Below are positions 8,901 through 16,452 of a stretch of DNA of 64,000 nucleotides, one piece after another (within the stretch, counting starts at the first letter, position 1; every line of letters starts with the position of its first letter). The DNA is from Bacteroidales bacterium. Lineage in GTDB: Bacteria > Bacteroidota > Bacteroidia > Bacteroidales > UBA932. The position numbers and the translations under genes were made by a program. The stretch lies in the NCBI GenBank assembly GCA_017627955.1, contig JAGAFU010000030.1:1-64000 (forward strand). Reading direction: 5' to 3'. A model generated the notes under the pieces. That model was not told the origin of the DNA, made no database searches, and was given only the letters and a program-made list of their open reading frames with translations.

Positions 8901-9359
8901 GATGACCTTGACAGCCCCTTTTGACCTGGATTTCACGAGGTACCATTTCATCCCGTAGTTGACAAACTGCGGCTCGTCTCGGACTTCGGCCAGAGGAGAG
9001 GAGATGTTCTCCCTCGGCCTGGACAGCCTCTGGAAGACAAGTCTGCCCGTTATGTCATCGTTTTTGACAGGGAACTGGTTGCACCAGGACACCAGAGAAT
9101 CCTCGACGTATTTGTAGATCACCATGTCTCCGGGGAGCCCAAGTGAGCCGACCCGCTGGTCCCCGCCGTCAAGGGCGGTTTCAAGTTGGCTATCGAGGGA
9201 GGCCATCCTTTTCCCGAGAGATTTCTCCGTGCGCTGGGCGGCCCGGATAATGTCGCCAGGAGTGGAGCGGGAAGACAACAGGACCACCGTGAGGATCAAG
9301 GCTGCCGCCAAAGCTCCCCAGATATAGTACCAGCGTTTATGTGTTCCCGATCCTGTCAT
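5946..9359 (-). CDS. NtrY-like multi-pass sensor histidine kinase
   Basis: The 1137-aa kinase has an N-terminal transmembrane helix (about 13-31), a large extracytoplasmic region, a cluster of helices between about 240 and 385, a second sensor region, further helices near 630, 675 and 820, then a HAMP domain (MIKPITEVGRKMNEVD). The HisKA box is MARQVAHEIKNPLTPIK with the phospho-accepting His near residue 917. The C-terminal ATPase domain shows DNGPGVSDENRSRLF and TKSNGTGLGLSI. The HEIKNPLTPIK box is typical of the NtrY family. No response regulator is adjacent, so its partner is elsewhere. Its start codon overlaps the rlmH stop by four bases (ATGA), so the two are cotranscribed. The duplicated sensor region makes it unusually long. 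Confidence 0.9.
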   Translation of the reverse strand: MTGSGTHKRWYYIWGALAAALILTVVLLSSRSTPGDIIRAAQRTEKSLGKRMASLDSQLETALDGGDQRVGSLGLPGDMVIYKYVEDSLVSWCNQFPVKNDDITGRLVFQRLSRPRENISSPLAEVRDEPQFVNYGMKWYLVKSRSKGAVKVIAGLEIMDSMAEEGSNGVNPKLDPGRGFSIVPLSENGGSLVSLEGTPVFKVVSESITRQGPFSSPALFSKLFSPTIYADGRLLNSLGTVMIVSIAIVLMICLLAAFRKRISRRILESKHPKSGMVFLLVVSLLLLGGVILYIHFIFKSIILNSSITLELYRLNDLSVYTLLVYLILASLLVTIPLLISLAAIPFEELTSIKLDPISGKARIFMSIIFASYLVAMAGTLGFKKERDRINVLANRLSMERNISLELQLRLVEEKIASDQLITSLAAIPNSNSIILNRIVESYMVGLSQDNDIIVELFPENEQNPAAVNYFTRMVSEGTAIADGTRFRYRRDNNGNSFYTGNFAYYNSGTGVTMMLLTVSPKSNREDRGYARILGYSAPGDVLLPARYSYAKYSSDKLVSYKGNYAYPTLLDSDRKEELLNTGSGFVRAGGYTHFVNFVSEDDLILVSREKIEDFNYFVAFLFITLTLYFILSILALFRNRKKSKEKNYYRSRINASMMVALVMTMIALATVSVLFVYRRNNANLKYSMADKTSSIQTLLEARCRFARDYTDLSTQEAAAALEDVSNTMKCDITLYTTAGKEFWSTTPEVFDRLLLGTRLNQDAFENILYKNRRYYIGEESFGPEKTYFLYAPLFNSQGNMIAIMGAPFTDESFDFKSEAVLHSITIITVFLILLLLARLLTERAVETMIKPITEVGRKMNEVDINNLEYIVYERDDEVSTLVRAYNLMVHDLYNSTKQLTQAERDKAWATMARQVAHEIKNPLTPIKLQIQRLIRMKSRGDEAWTDRFDEISKEVLSQIDLLADTANEFSTFAKLYTEEPVEIDLDKLLKEQIDLFDSRESISFSYMGLEGAKAKGPKPQLTRVFVNLISNSVQAIENAQNEIRDRGGEPFQGQILISLRLSNKDGFYDIVFEDNGPGVSDENRSRLFTPNFTTKSNGTGLGLSICRNIVEKCEGEIFYSKSFSLKGACFTVRYPRN

Positions 9360-9826
9360 TCGTGGTGGTAAGGTTCCCCTCTAATTATCGTGAAGGCGCG
9401 GTAAAGCTGCTCGGCAAAGACTGTCCTGACCATCTGGTGGGTGAACGTCATCCTGGATAGGGAGACCTTGCCGTCAGCCCTGGCGTATACGGCTTCGGAG
9501 AAGCCGAAGGCGCCACCGATCACAAATACAATATTTTTGCCACTGGCCATAAGCCGCTCGATTTCTTTGGCGAATCCCGCTGAAGTATATTCCATGCCTT
9601 TCTCATCCAGGAGGATGACGTGATCCTTTGGGGTTATGTTGGCCAGGATCAGATCCCCTTCCTTTTCCTTGATTTGGGCCTTGGGAAGGGATGACGCGTT
9701 TCTCAAGTCCGGGATCTCCTTCAAGATGAAGGGCACTTGGCGCTTCAGCCTGGAGGTGTAGGTCTCCAGGCCTTCCCGAACCCATCCGGAGTCGGTTTTT
9801 CCGACGGTCAGCAGGCAAATTCTCAT
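9356..9826 (-). CDS. rlmH: 23S rRNA (pseudouridine-1915-N3) methyltransferase RlmH
   Basis: The 156-aa product is full length for the SPOUT methyltransferase RlmH, which methylates pseudouridine 1915 in helix 69 of 23S rRNA using S-adenosylmethionine. Diagnostic stretches are the start MRICLLTVGKTDSGWVREGL, the SAM-binding knot FVIGGAFGFSEAVYARADG, and the C-terminal LSRMTFTHQMVRTVFAEQLY. The frame stays open 16 codons further upstream, but ATG 9826 was chosen because it gives the exact family length. A -7 promoter element ends only six bases before that ATG, so the transcript would be almost leaderless. It overlaps the histidine kinase by four bases. Confidence 0.95.
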   Translation of the reverse strand: MRICLLTVGKTDSGWVREGLETYTSRLKRQVPFILKEIPDLRNASSLPKAQIKEKEGDLILANITPKDHVILLDEKGMEYTSAGFAKEIERLMASGKNIVFVIGGAFGFSEAVYARADGKVSLSRMTFTHQMVRTVFAEQLYRAFTIIRGEPYHHE

Positions 9827-9832
9827 CAAATG

Positions 9833-9840
9833 CAAAAATA
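9833..9840 (-). promoter_or_regulatory. -7 promoter element for rlmH (TATTTTTG)
   Basis: On the minus strand this reads TATTTTTG, a full TAnnTTTG match, ending six bases before the rlmH ATG. A GTTG about 20 bases upstream is a partial -33 box. Confidence 0.4.
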
Positions 9841-9877
9841 AGAAAGTGGCTCGGTATTTGCAACAAAACAGCATGTC

Positions 9878-10282
9878 ATGAGGATGCGTGTCAAGTTATT
9901 CCTCGCTTTCGCGGCGTTGGCGCTGTGCTTGTCCGTCAGAGCGGCAGGCGACAGCTATGATGTTTTTGTGCCGATCTCTAAATACATGGCGAGCGGTGAT
10001 GCCGAGAGTCTCTCGGCGTGGTTCTCGGACAATCTCGAGATCTCCATCATGTCGTCCACCAACGACTCCAGCCGTAACCAGGCCAAGCAAATCCTGAAAA
10101 CGTTCTTCGCTTCACACACGCCTCGTTCTTTTGAGATAAATCACACAGCCTCAAGGTCGAACTCCAAGTACGCCTTGGGCTACCTGAATGCCGGTGGAGA
10201 GCTGTTTGAGGTCACCATTTTCGTGAGCAAGAATAAAGACAGCTACAAAATCCAGCAACTCAAGATCGACCGGATCAGATGA
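9878..10282 (+). CDS. DUF4783 family secreted protein
   Basis: The 134-aa protein has a signal peptide (LFLAFAALALCLSVRA) and a small domain with the pattern DVFVPISKYMASGDAESLSA, followed by QAKQILKTFFASHTPRSFEI. This matches DUF4783, a Bacteroidota family predicted to have an NTF2-like fold. Its function is unknown. The stop overlaps the ATG of the DUF5686 gene by four bases (ATGA), and that gene abuts lnt, so the three form one translationally coupled unit. Location next to lipoprotein maturation and an outer-membrane protein suggests an envelope role (inference). It is divergent from rlmH. Confidence 0.8.
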   Translation: MRMRVKLFLAFAALALCLSVRAAGDSYDVFVPISKYMASGDAESLSAWFSDNLEISIMSSTNDSSRNQAKQILKTFFASHTPRSFEINHTASRSNSKYALGYLNAGGELFEVTIFVSKNKDSYKIQQLKIDRIR

Positions 10283-12588
10283 GAGCCTTAAAGATAGCCT
10301 TGCCGCTTGTGGCGCTGTTGTTCTCGTGCTTTTGTCCGGCGGATATCCAGGCGCAGCCGGCAAAGGGCAGGGATAGGGCTGTGGTCATTGAGGCCCTTGA
10401 TCCCGCCTATGTCAAGGCCGATGACAAGTATCTGAAGAGTATCCTCACCAAGGCGCGGGACGCCAAGAGCAGGAACAACCCGGAGAGGCGTAAGCAATAT
10501 GATTGCGAGATATACAGCCGTAACGAGTTGGATCTGGTCAATCCCGGAATGGTGGCGAAGTTCATCCCGAAAGGATTCCAGTTCATATACGATTATGTCG
10601 ACACGTCCGCTTTGACCGGGCAGACATATCTGCCGGTCATGATAGCCGAGTCGAAGTCCCATTACTATCATTCCCGCAATCCTGAGATCAAAAAAGAAGT
10701 CATCGAGTCGAGCAGGATCTCCGGCATCAGCGAGCAAAAGACCGTCGCCCAGTTCACGGGAGGCCTGTACATCAAGGCAAATTTCTACGAGAATTATCTC
10801 AATATTTTCCAAGTGGAGATCCCTTCGCCTTTGGCCGACAACGGGTCCCTATTCTATGATTACCACCTGGTCGACAGCCTCTCCATCGACGGGAGGTTGA
10901 CCTACATGATCAGGTTCCGTCCTTCAAAATGGGCTTCGTCCACGGCGTTTGACGGTCACATGTTGATTGACGGGAAGGATTTCGCGATCAGGTCATTACA
11001 CGCCAGACTCAATGGTGACTCAGGGGTCAATTGGGTTAGAAGTTTGGTGATAGACGTTGACAACCAATTACTTCCTGACTCGACCTGGTTCTATAGGCAG
11101 GACAGGATCTATATCGATGCGTCGGTGGCCTTGACCGGCTCAAAGTCAATCGCGTTCATGGCAAACAGGCGGATAGACTATTCTGACCCGTCTTTTTCAG
11201 AGAGCCAGATTCTCGGGCTTCTTGACACGAAAGCTCCCGTGCTGATGCATAATGATGTCCTGAAGGATGACGATTCATACTGGGCCTCAGTCCGTCCGTA
11301 TCCCTTGGACGCGAAGGAGCAGGGCATCTATGACATGGTCGATTCCATCAAGAATGTTCCCCTCTACAAGGGCGCCGAGAAGGTCGTCGACATGTTCTCC
11401 ACGGGGTTTTTCAATTTCAAATATTTGGGATTCGGCCCCTATAACTCGATCTACAGTTTCAATGACCTGGAAGGGGCGAGGTTCCAGATGGGGTTCAGGA
11501 CCACAAAAGAGCTCAGCCGGACATTCCGGTTCATGGGCTATGCGGCCTATGGCTTGAAGGATGAGACTTGGAAGGGAGGAATGTCGTCGGAATTCATGCT
11601 TGGGAATATGCCTCAGCGCAAACTTGTCCTGACGTACAAACATGATATGCTTCCGCTCGGGGCTGGTTCTTTCGGCTTTGGCAACGGAGATGTCGTCACA
11701 TCCATCCTAACCAAGAAGGGGGGACGTAAAATGAGCATGATAGATGACATCGCCCTCACTTATCAGCATGAATGGTCCCACGGATTCAACATGACCACCG
11801 GCCTCGAGCGTCGGGAGATATTCCCGAGCTCTGTCGTCCCGATGATTAAGCGGGACGGAACTACTTATCATTCCGTCTCTTATGATCAGGCTTTACTGCA
11901 ACTCCGCTTTTCAAAAGACGAGATAGTCACCCGTGGCGTGTTTGACAAACATTACATGTTCTCGGCGTACCCTGTGGTGACAATCAATATGGCCGCCGCC
12001 ATGCAGGGCGTCGGGCGCAATGAGTACACGTTCTTCCGTCCCGAGCTTAAAGTCCAGTACACGCTGCTAACCGCTCCGGCCGGATCGTCGAGCATAGTCC
12101 TCAATGCGGGAACTGTAGTGGGCAAGGTCCCGTATCCGCTGCTCAAGATTTACGAGGGCAATGAGACTTATCGTATCAAGAGCAAGGCTTTCTCGTGCAT
12201 GGACTACTATGAGTTCGCCTCGGACACCTGGACCACTCTCTTCTGGGAACATGATTTCCGGGGATTCTTCCTTGGAAAGATCCCTCTGATCAAAAAGCTG
12301 AAGCTCAGGGAGATAGCCCTTGTTAGAGCGGCTTACGGAACCCTCCGTGATGAGAATAACGGGATCCTGAGCGATTCCGGTTTCGGTTCAGACATGCTTT
12401 TCCCTGAAGGCATGAACAAACTTGACACTCCCTACGTCGAGGCCGGGGTGGGACTGTCCAATATATTCAAGGTGATGCGCGTGGACGCCGTCTGGAGACT
12501 TACCCACAGGGACAAGATCGTGGACGGGGTGAAAGTGCCGCACCCTAACCGGTTTGTGGTTAACTTGGGCTTTGAATTCAATCTCTGA
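10279..12588 (+). CDS. DUF5686 family outer-membrane protein
   Basis: The 769-aa protein begins with a signal peptide (ALPLVALLFSCFCPADIQAQ). It continues with the family-typical helical start (ADDKYLKSILTKARDAKSRN), a soluble N-terminal part, and a long C-terminal region of alternating strands ending in NRFVVNLGFEFNL, with a terminal aromatic-rich strand as in outer-membrane beta-barrels. This is the DUF5686 architecture, here without the usual N-terminal carboxypeptidase-like regulatory domain, so it is shorter than many relatives. The function of the family is not established. It overlaps the DUF4783 gene by four bases, and its TGA overlaps the lnt ATG by one base. Confidence 0.8.
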   Translation: MRALKIALPLVALLFSCFCPADIQAQPAKGRDRAVVIEALDPAYVKADDKYLKSILTKARDAKSRNNPERRKQYDCEIYSRNELDLVNPGMVAKFIPKGFQFIYDYVDTSALTGQTYLPVMIAESKSHYYHSRNPEIKKEVIESSRISGISEQKTVAQFTGGLYIKANFYENYLNIFQVEIPSPLADNGSLFYDYHLVDSLSIDGRLTYMIRFRPSKWASSTAFDGHMLIDGKDFAIRSLHARLNGDSGVNWVRSLVIDVDNQLLPDSTWFYRQDRIYIDASVALTGSKSIAFMANRRIDYSDPSFSESQILGLLDTKAPVLMHNDVLKDDDSYWASVRPYPLDAKEQGIYDMVDSIKNVPLYKGAEKVVDMFSTGFFNFKYLGFGPYNSIYSFNDLEGARFQMGFRTTKELSRTFRFMGYAAYGLKDETWKGGMSSEFMLGNMPQRKLVLTYKHDMLPLGAGSFGFGNGDVVTSILTKKGGRKMSMIDDIALTYQHEWSHGFNMTTGLERREIFPSSVVPMIKRDGTTYHSVSYDQALLQLRFSKDEIVTRGVFDKHYMFSAYPVVTINMAAAMQGVGRNEYTFFRPELKVQYTLLTAPAGSSSIVLNAGTVVGKVPYPLLKIYEGNETYRIKSKAFSCMDYYEFASDTWTTLFWEHDFRGFFLGKIPLIKKLKLREIALVRAAYGTLRDENNGILSDSGFGSDMLFPEGMNKLDTPYVEAGVGLSNIFKVMRVDAVWRLTHRDKIVDGVKVPHPNRFVVNLGFEFNL

Positions 12589-14150
12589 TGATACTGTCAT
12601 TAATACTCCTTTCGGTCTTGCTCCTGAGCTTGCCGTTCCTAGTCCCCGGGACCGGGTATCTTTCTCTCGTGGCCTTTGTTCCTTTGCTCTTCGCCGAGCA
12701 GGTCGCTGGAGAGAAGAAGATGCGGGGCTTTTGCTGGTGGCATTACCTGTGTTTCCTCTTATGGAATGTCGCTACCACGTTCTGGGTGTGCAACGCTACC
12801 GTCGGAGGAGGAATATTCGCATGTGTGGCCAACGCTTTCCAGATGTCCGTCGTTTTCGGAATATTCAGGTGGAGCAAGAAGAGTTTCAATGGAGTCCTTC
12901 CATATCTCTTGCTTCTCTTCGCCTGGGTGGCCTGGGAACGCTGGTACCTGACATGGGCCCAGATAAGCTGGCCATGGCTTGTGCTGGGCAACTCTTTCGC
13001 CAGGACCACTAATTGGATCCAGTGGTACGAGTACACCGGGACTCTTGGCGGATCGGTCTGGATCTGGGCGAGCAATCTGGCCGTGTTCGGGATTCTGATG
13101 GCGATCCGTAATGGGAAATGGAAGTCGTTCAATTCCAAGGCTAAAGCCGCTTCCGTGATCGGCCTTGCCGTCTTGTTCATCGCCCCTCCGGCAGTCTCCG
13201 TTTTCTTGAGGCCTGCGGAGTCCTCACGGTGGCTTGACGTATTCATAGCGCAGCCCAATATAGATGTCTATGGCAAGCATGGCGGCTTGACTCAAGAGGA
13301 TCAGAACGCCAAGCTTTTGTCCTTGCTGGAAAAGGCTCCCGCCGATTCCTCCATCCTTCTGATAGCTCCTGAGACATTCACGAGCGACATCGTGATGAAT
13401 GGTGTCGAGGCTAGCCCTACTGTCCAGTCATTCAAAAGGTTCCTTTCAAGCAGACCTTCTTCCGGCCTTCTTTTCGGTGCTTCGACTTGGGAATATGTTT
13501 CCTCGGTGACAAGGCCATCCCAGACCGCGAGGCAACTCAATAACGGCAGTTGGGTCGAATCCCATAACACCGCCTTGATGATGACCTCCGGGAAAGACAT
13601 CCAGACATATCACAAGAACAAGCTCGTTGTCGGCGTGGAGATGATCCCTTACCCGTCTTTCTTCCGTCCTATTGATGACAAGCTTGGCGGCGTTATGGGG
13701 CGCTGCATCGGTGACGGCAAGGCCGAGTGTCTGCGGTTTGGGGAAACCAGGATCGGGTGCGCCATCTGCTATGAGTCCGTCTATGGGGAATTCTGCGCTG
13801 ATTATGTGCGTGACGGCGCCCAGGTCCTCTCTGTTATAACCAACGACGCGTGGTGGGGGGACACTCCTGGCTATCGCCAGCACCTCTCTTACGCTTCCCT
13901 GAGGGCGATCGAAACCAGAAGATGGATAGCCCGTTGCGGCAATACCGGCATCTCGGCTATCATAGATCCGTCAGGTAGGATTGTAAGCAAAACCGCTTGG
14001 TGGGAACCCGCTACCCTGAAAGGCCGGGTAGGTTTGTCAGATGAGGAAACGTTCTTTGTCCGGCACGGGGATATCGCCGGAAGGATCTGTGTGATGATGT
14101 TCCTCTTGATGCTCCTGGGTGCCATCGTGAGACGTCTTACCTCACGTTAA
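12588..14150 (+). CDS. lnt: apolipoprotein N-acyltransferase
   Basis: Lnt adds the third acyl chain to the N-terminal Cys of lipoproteins in the inner membrane. The 520-aa protein has a multi-pass N-terminal half and a C-terminal carbon-nitrogen hydrolase domain. The catalytic triad is visible: Glu in LIAPETFTSD (about 261), Lys in YHKNKLVVGVE (about 344) and Cys in IGCAICYESVYGEF (about 393). The size fits the family. Its ATG overlaps the DUF5686 stop. A bidirectional terminator follows directly. The many lipoproteins in this window would be its substrates. Confidence 0.95.
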   Translation: MILSLILLSVLLLSLPFLVPGTGYLSLVAFVPLLFAEQVAGEKKMRGFCWWHYLCFLLWNVATTFWVCNATVGGGIFACVANAFQMSVVFGIFRWSKKSFNGVLPYLLLLFAWVAWERWYLTWAQISWPWLVLGNSFARTTNWIQWYEYTGTLGGSVWIWASNLAVFGILMAIRNGKWKSFNSKAKAASVIGLAVLFIAPPAVSVFLRPAESSRWLDVFIAQPNIDVYGKHGGLTQEDQNAKLLSLLEKAPADSSILLIAPETFTSDIVMNGVEASPTVQSFKRFLSSRPSSGLLFGASTWEYVSSVTRPSQTARQLNNGSWVESHNTALMMTSGKDIQTYHKNKLVVGVEMIPYPSFFRPIDDKLGGVMGRCIGDGKAECLRFGETRIGCAICYESVYGEFCADYVRDGAQVLSVITNDAWWGDTPGYRQHLSYASLRAIETRRWIARCGNTGISAIIDPSGRIVSKTAWWEPATLKGRVGLSDEETFFVRHGDIAGRICVMMFLLMLLGAIVRRLTSR

Positions 14151-14185
14151 GAAAAAAGGGGTCAGGCCTCAAGCCTGTCCCCTTT
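14151..14185. terminator. bidirectional terminator between lnt and rng
   Basis: AAAGGGGTCAGGC (14155-14167) pairs with GCCTGTCCCCTTT (14173-14185) around a 5-base loop, with one internal mismatch. A-rich and T-rich flanks serve both strands. The stem contains the rng stop codon and last codons. Confidence 0.85.
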
Positions 14186-15736
14186 CTCATCATACAACTC
14201 ATTCTGCAGGACCGAGAAGTCAGTCACTTCTTCGAGGTTGATCCGGCATTTGTACTTTTTCTTCCATTTCCCGATAAATGATTTGTCGGCCAGCATGGTT
14301 TGTCCGCGTTTGAGGTACGCTCCCAGAATCGGGCTGACCTTCAGAGTGATGACATTCTTTCCATGCTCGGCATAATAGGCGATGTTGCGCTCGATCTGCT
14401 CATCAATCACCACACTTGAAGAGATCTTCCCGGTGCCGTGGCAGACAGGACAAACCTCCATGGTGTTGATCTCGGTAGCGGGGCGGATCCTCTGACGGGT
14501 GATCTGCATAAGGCCGAACTTGGTGAGCGGAAGGACGTTATGCTTCGCGCGGTCCGATTCCATCTGCTCCTGCATGTATTTGTGGAGCTCATTGCGGTGC
14601 TCGCCGGACTCCATGTCGATGAAGTCTACAATGACGATGCCTCCCATGTCTCTCAGCCTAAGCTGCCTGGCGATTTCTTCCGCCGCTATCTTGTTGACTT
14701 CGAACGTGTTCTCCTCTTGATCGGAGGTCTTGGCGCGGATTCCGCTGTTCACGTCGATCACATTGAGCGCCTCGGTGCTCTCTATCACGAGATAGGCTCC
14801 CTGCTTCATCGGTACCACCTTGCCGAATGAGCTCTTGATCTGCCTTGTAACCTCAAAATGGTCAAAGATATTCTCTTTGCCATCGTACAGCTTAACGATC
14901 TTCTCTTGATCGGGAGAGATCAAGGAGATATACTTCTTTGTCTCCTCGTAGACGTTCTCGTCGTTGACATAGATGTTTGTGAACGAGTCATTAAGGAGGT
15001 CCCTGAGGATTGTGGTGGTCTTGCTGTATTCCGTGAAGAGCAGCTGGATACCTTTGTTTTTCGCGATTTTCTGCCAAGATGCCTCCCACTTCTGGATGAG
15101 GGACTTCAGCTCCGCGACCAGGACAGCGGCATTTTTGCCTTCGGCTGCCGTGCGGATGATGGCCCCGTAGTTTTTCGGGAGGATGCTCCTGACAAGAGTC
15201 TCGAGCCTTCTCTTCTCCTCCTTGGAGGAGATTTTTTGGGAAATACTGACCTTCTCGGCGAAGGGCATCAGTACAATGTTTCGTCCTGCCAATGAGATTT
15301 CCGCAGTCAGTCGCGACCCTTTGGTCGAGATCGGTTCCTTGACAATCTGCACCACCAGCATCTGGCCGGGTTTGAGCACGTTCTCGATCCGTCCTTCCTT
15401 CTCGAGGATGGGACCGATCTTGATCTTCGAGTATAACTCACCGAGATCCGTGTTCGGGTTACTCTTCCTCACGAACTCGTCGAAGGAGGTGAAGTAGAGA
15501 CCCAGGTCCAGATAATGGATGAAAGCTTCCTTCTTGTCCCCGATGTCGACAAAGGCGGCATTGAGCGCGGGAAGAATCTTCTTCACCTTTCCGAGATATA
15601 CATCTCCCACGGAAAAACCGTGCCCTTTGCTGGACTCCTTAGCCAGTTCAATCAGCCGATGATTCTCCATCAGCGCGATGTGAACGTCAGTCGATGTGAC
15701 ATCGACGATCAAATCTTTTGATCTTTCAGACTCCAT
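14162..15736 (-). CDS. rng: ribonuclease E/G family endoribonuclease
   Basis: The 524-aa product is RNase G type: an S1 RNA-binding domain near the N-terminus (GDVYLGKVKKILPALNAAFV), then the catalytic core with Asp residues in ALNVIDVNSG and VIVDFIDME, and the zinc-link CPVCHGTGK. It lacks the long C-terminal scaffold of RNase E. Members process 16S rRNA and start mRNA decay by cutting single-stranded AU-rich RNA. The frame is open to a TTG at 15763, but that would put the start inside a strong hairpin. ATG 15736 (MESERSKDLIVDV) is the better choice. It is downstream of HU and the mS38/bS22-like gene. Confidence 0.95.
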   Translation of the reverse strand: MESERSKDLIVDVTSTDVHIALMENHRLIELAKESSKGHGFSVGDVYLGKVKKILPALNAAFVDIGDKKEAFIHYLDLGLYFTSFDEFVRKSNPNTDLGELYSKIKIGPILEKEGRIENVLKPGQMLVVQIVKEPISTKGSRLTAEISLAGRNIVLMPFAEKVSISQKISSKEEKRRLETLVRSILPKNYGAIIRTAAEGKNAAVLVAELKSLIQKWEASWQKIAKNKGIQLLFTEYSKTTTILRDLLNDSFTNIYVNDENVYEETKKYISLISPDQEKIVKLYDGKENIFDHFEVTRQIKSSFGKVVPMKQGAYLVIESTEALNVIDVNSGIRAKTSDQEENTFEVNKIAAEEIARQLRLRDMGGIVIVDFIDMESGEHRNELHKYMQEQMESDRAKHNVLPLTKFGLMQITRQRIRPATEINTMEVCPVCHGTGKISSSVVIDEQIERNIAYYAEHGKNVITLKVSPILGAYLKRGQTMLADKSFIGKWKKKYKCRINLEEVTDFSVLQNELYDEKGDRLEA

Positions 15737-15762
15737 GGAAATAACAATGGTAGTTTCTTTCA

Positions 15763-15810
15763 AGAAAAGAGGCTGAAAGGATATCTGATATCCCGTTCAG
15801 CCTCTTTCTT
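15763..15810 (-). terminator. strong hairpin terminator after the mS38/bS22-like gene
   Basis: AGAGGCTGAA (15768-15777) pairs perfectly with TTCAGCCTCT (15796-15805), with an inner GGATATC/GATATCC stem. A T-rich tail lies on both sides. It separates HU and its neighbour from rng, although read-through is possible. Confidence 0.8.
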
Positions 15811-15844
15811 CTAGCAATCTGCTAAAATAACAGACACAGAGGAC

Positions 15845-15934
15845 TTACTTCTTCTTGTGTCTATTCTTGCGCAAGCGCTTTTTACGCTTGTGCGTAGACA
15901 TCTTATGTCTCTTTCTCTTTTTTCCGCTAGGCAT
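15845..15934 (-). CDS. 29-aa mS38/bS22-like (AURKAIP1/COX24 domain) basic protein
   Basis: A 29-codon frame from ATG 15934 to TAA 15845 encodes an extremely basic peptide starting MPSGKKRKRHKMSTHKRKK and ending RHKKK; about two thirds of residues are K, R or H. The pattern matches the COX24_C/AURKAIP1 family, which includes mitochondrial mS38 and the actinobacterial ribosomal protein bS22. Those sit in the small-subunit decoding region near the top of h44. Location just behind HU (21-base gap) and before a strong terminator fits a highly expressed small ribosomal protein. It is too short for most ORF callers. Identity rests on composition and motif; ribosomal placement is inferred from the family. 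Confidence 0.8.
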   Translation of the reverse strand: MPSGKKRKRHKMSTHKRKKRLRKNRHKKK

Positions 15935-15955
15935 AATAAAAAAGATTGTTAATGA

Positions 15956-16237
15956 TTATTTCTCCTCTTTGACGGCGTTGATGAACACCTTCGCAGGCTT
16001 GAAAGCGGGGATGTCATGCGCAGGAATAGTCATTGTGGTCTTTTTGGTAATGTTGCGGGCGGCCTTCTGGGCTCTGTGCTTGACGATGAAGCTGCCGAAA
16101 CCACGAAGGTAAACAGGCTCTTTCCTTACGATTGATCCCTTGACAGACTCCATGAAAGCCTCAACTACGGACTGAACCGCGATCTTCTCAATACCGGTTG
16201 ACTTGGCAACCTCATTAACGATTTCTGCTTTTGTCAT
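15956..16237 (-). CDS. HU family DNA-binding protein
   Basis: The 93-aa protein is a standard HU/IHF subunit: MTKAEIVNEVAKSTG helix, then the dimer core and beta-arm with VYLRGFGSF (GFGxF signature), and a C-terminal helix PAFKPAKVFINAVK. HU bends and compacts DNA. In the arm the usual R-x-x-R-N-P tip reads ARNITKKT, with the intercalating Pro replaced by Ile. That is a variant seen in some Bacteroidota HU-like proteins and may weaken kinking (inference). A perfect consensus promoter drives it, and the 29-aa gene follows as a likely second cistron. Confidence 0.93.
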   Translation of the reverse strand: MTKAEIVNEVAKSTGIEKIAVQSVVEAFMESVKGSIVRKEPVYLRGFGSFIVKHRAQKAARNITKKTTMTIPAHDIPAFKPAKVFINAVKEEK

Positions 16238-16293
16238 AATATAAAGTGTTTATTAGGATTCGACTTTTGTCCCCAATTCGCTTTCGGGGGATG

Positions 16294-16324
16294 CAAAATT
16301 AGACTTATTTTTTTAATAATCAAA
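16294..16324 (-). promoter_or_regulatory. consensus Bacteroidota promoter for HU
   Basis: On the minus strand TTTG (16321-16324) is followed by exactly 19 bases and then TAATTTTG (16294-16301), a perfect TTTG-N19-TAnnTTTG. The predicted 5' leader is about 50 nt and contains a CCCC/GGGG hairpin (16271-16290). Confidence 0.85.
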
Positions 16325-16394
16325 ATAATGGCGGAATATTTTTTTGGCAAGATTATTGACCATAATGATTACTGAGCCGTAAAGGCGCGATCTT

Positions 16395-16438
16395 CTGACA
16401 AATTGGCAGAAAGCCGCGTCGTCGGCGATTGTTTTGCA
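16395..16438 (+). promoter_or_regulatory. palindrome plus sigma-54-like -24/-12 element upstream of lon
   Basis: TGACAAATTGGCA (16396-16408) is a 13-bp palindrome with one mismatch, extending to CTGACAA/TTGGCAG. Fourteen bases on, CGGCGATTGTTTTGCA (16423-16438) keeps the sigma-54 GG-N10-GC core and the TTGCA -12 box. The same arrangement precedes htpG. The predicted start site is near 16449, only a few bases before the annotated ATG. Confidence 0.5.
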
Positions 16439-16452
16439 CCTTATAATAAAGA

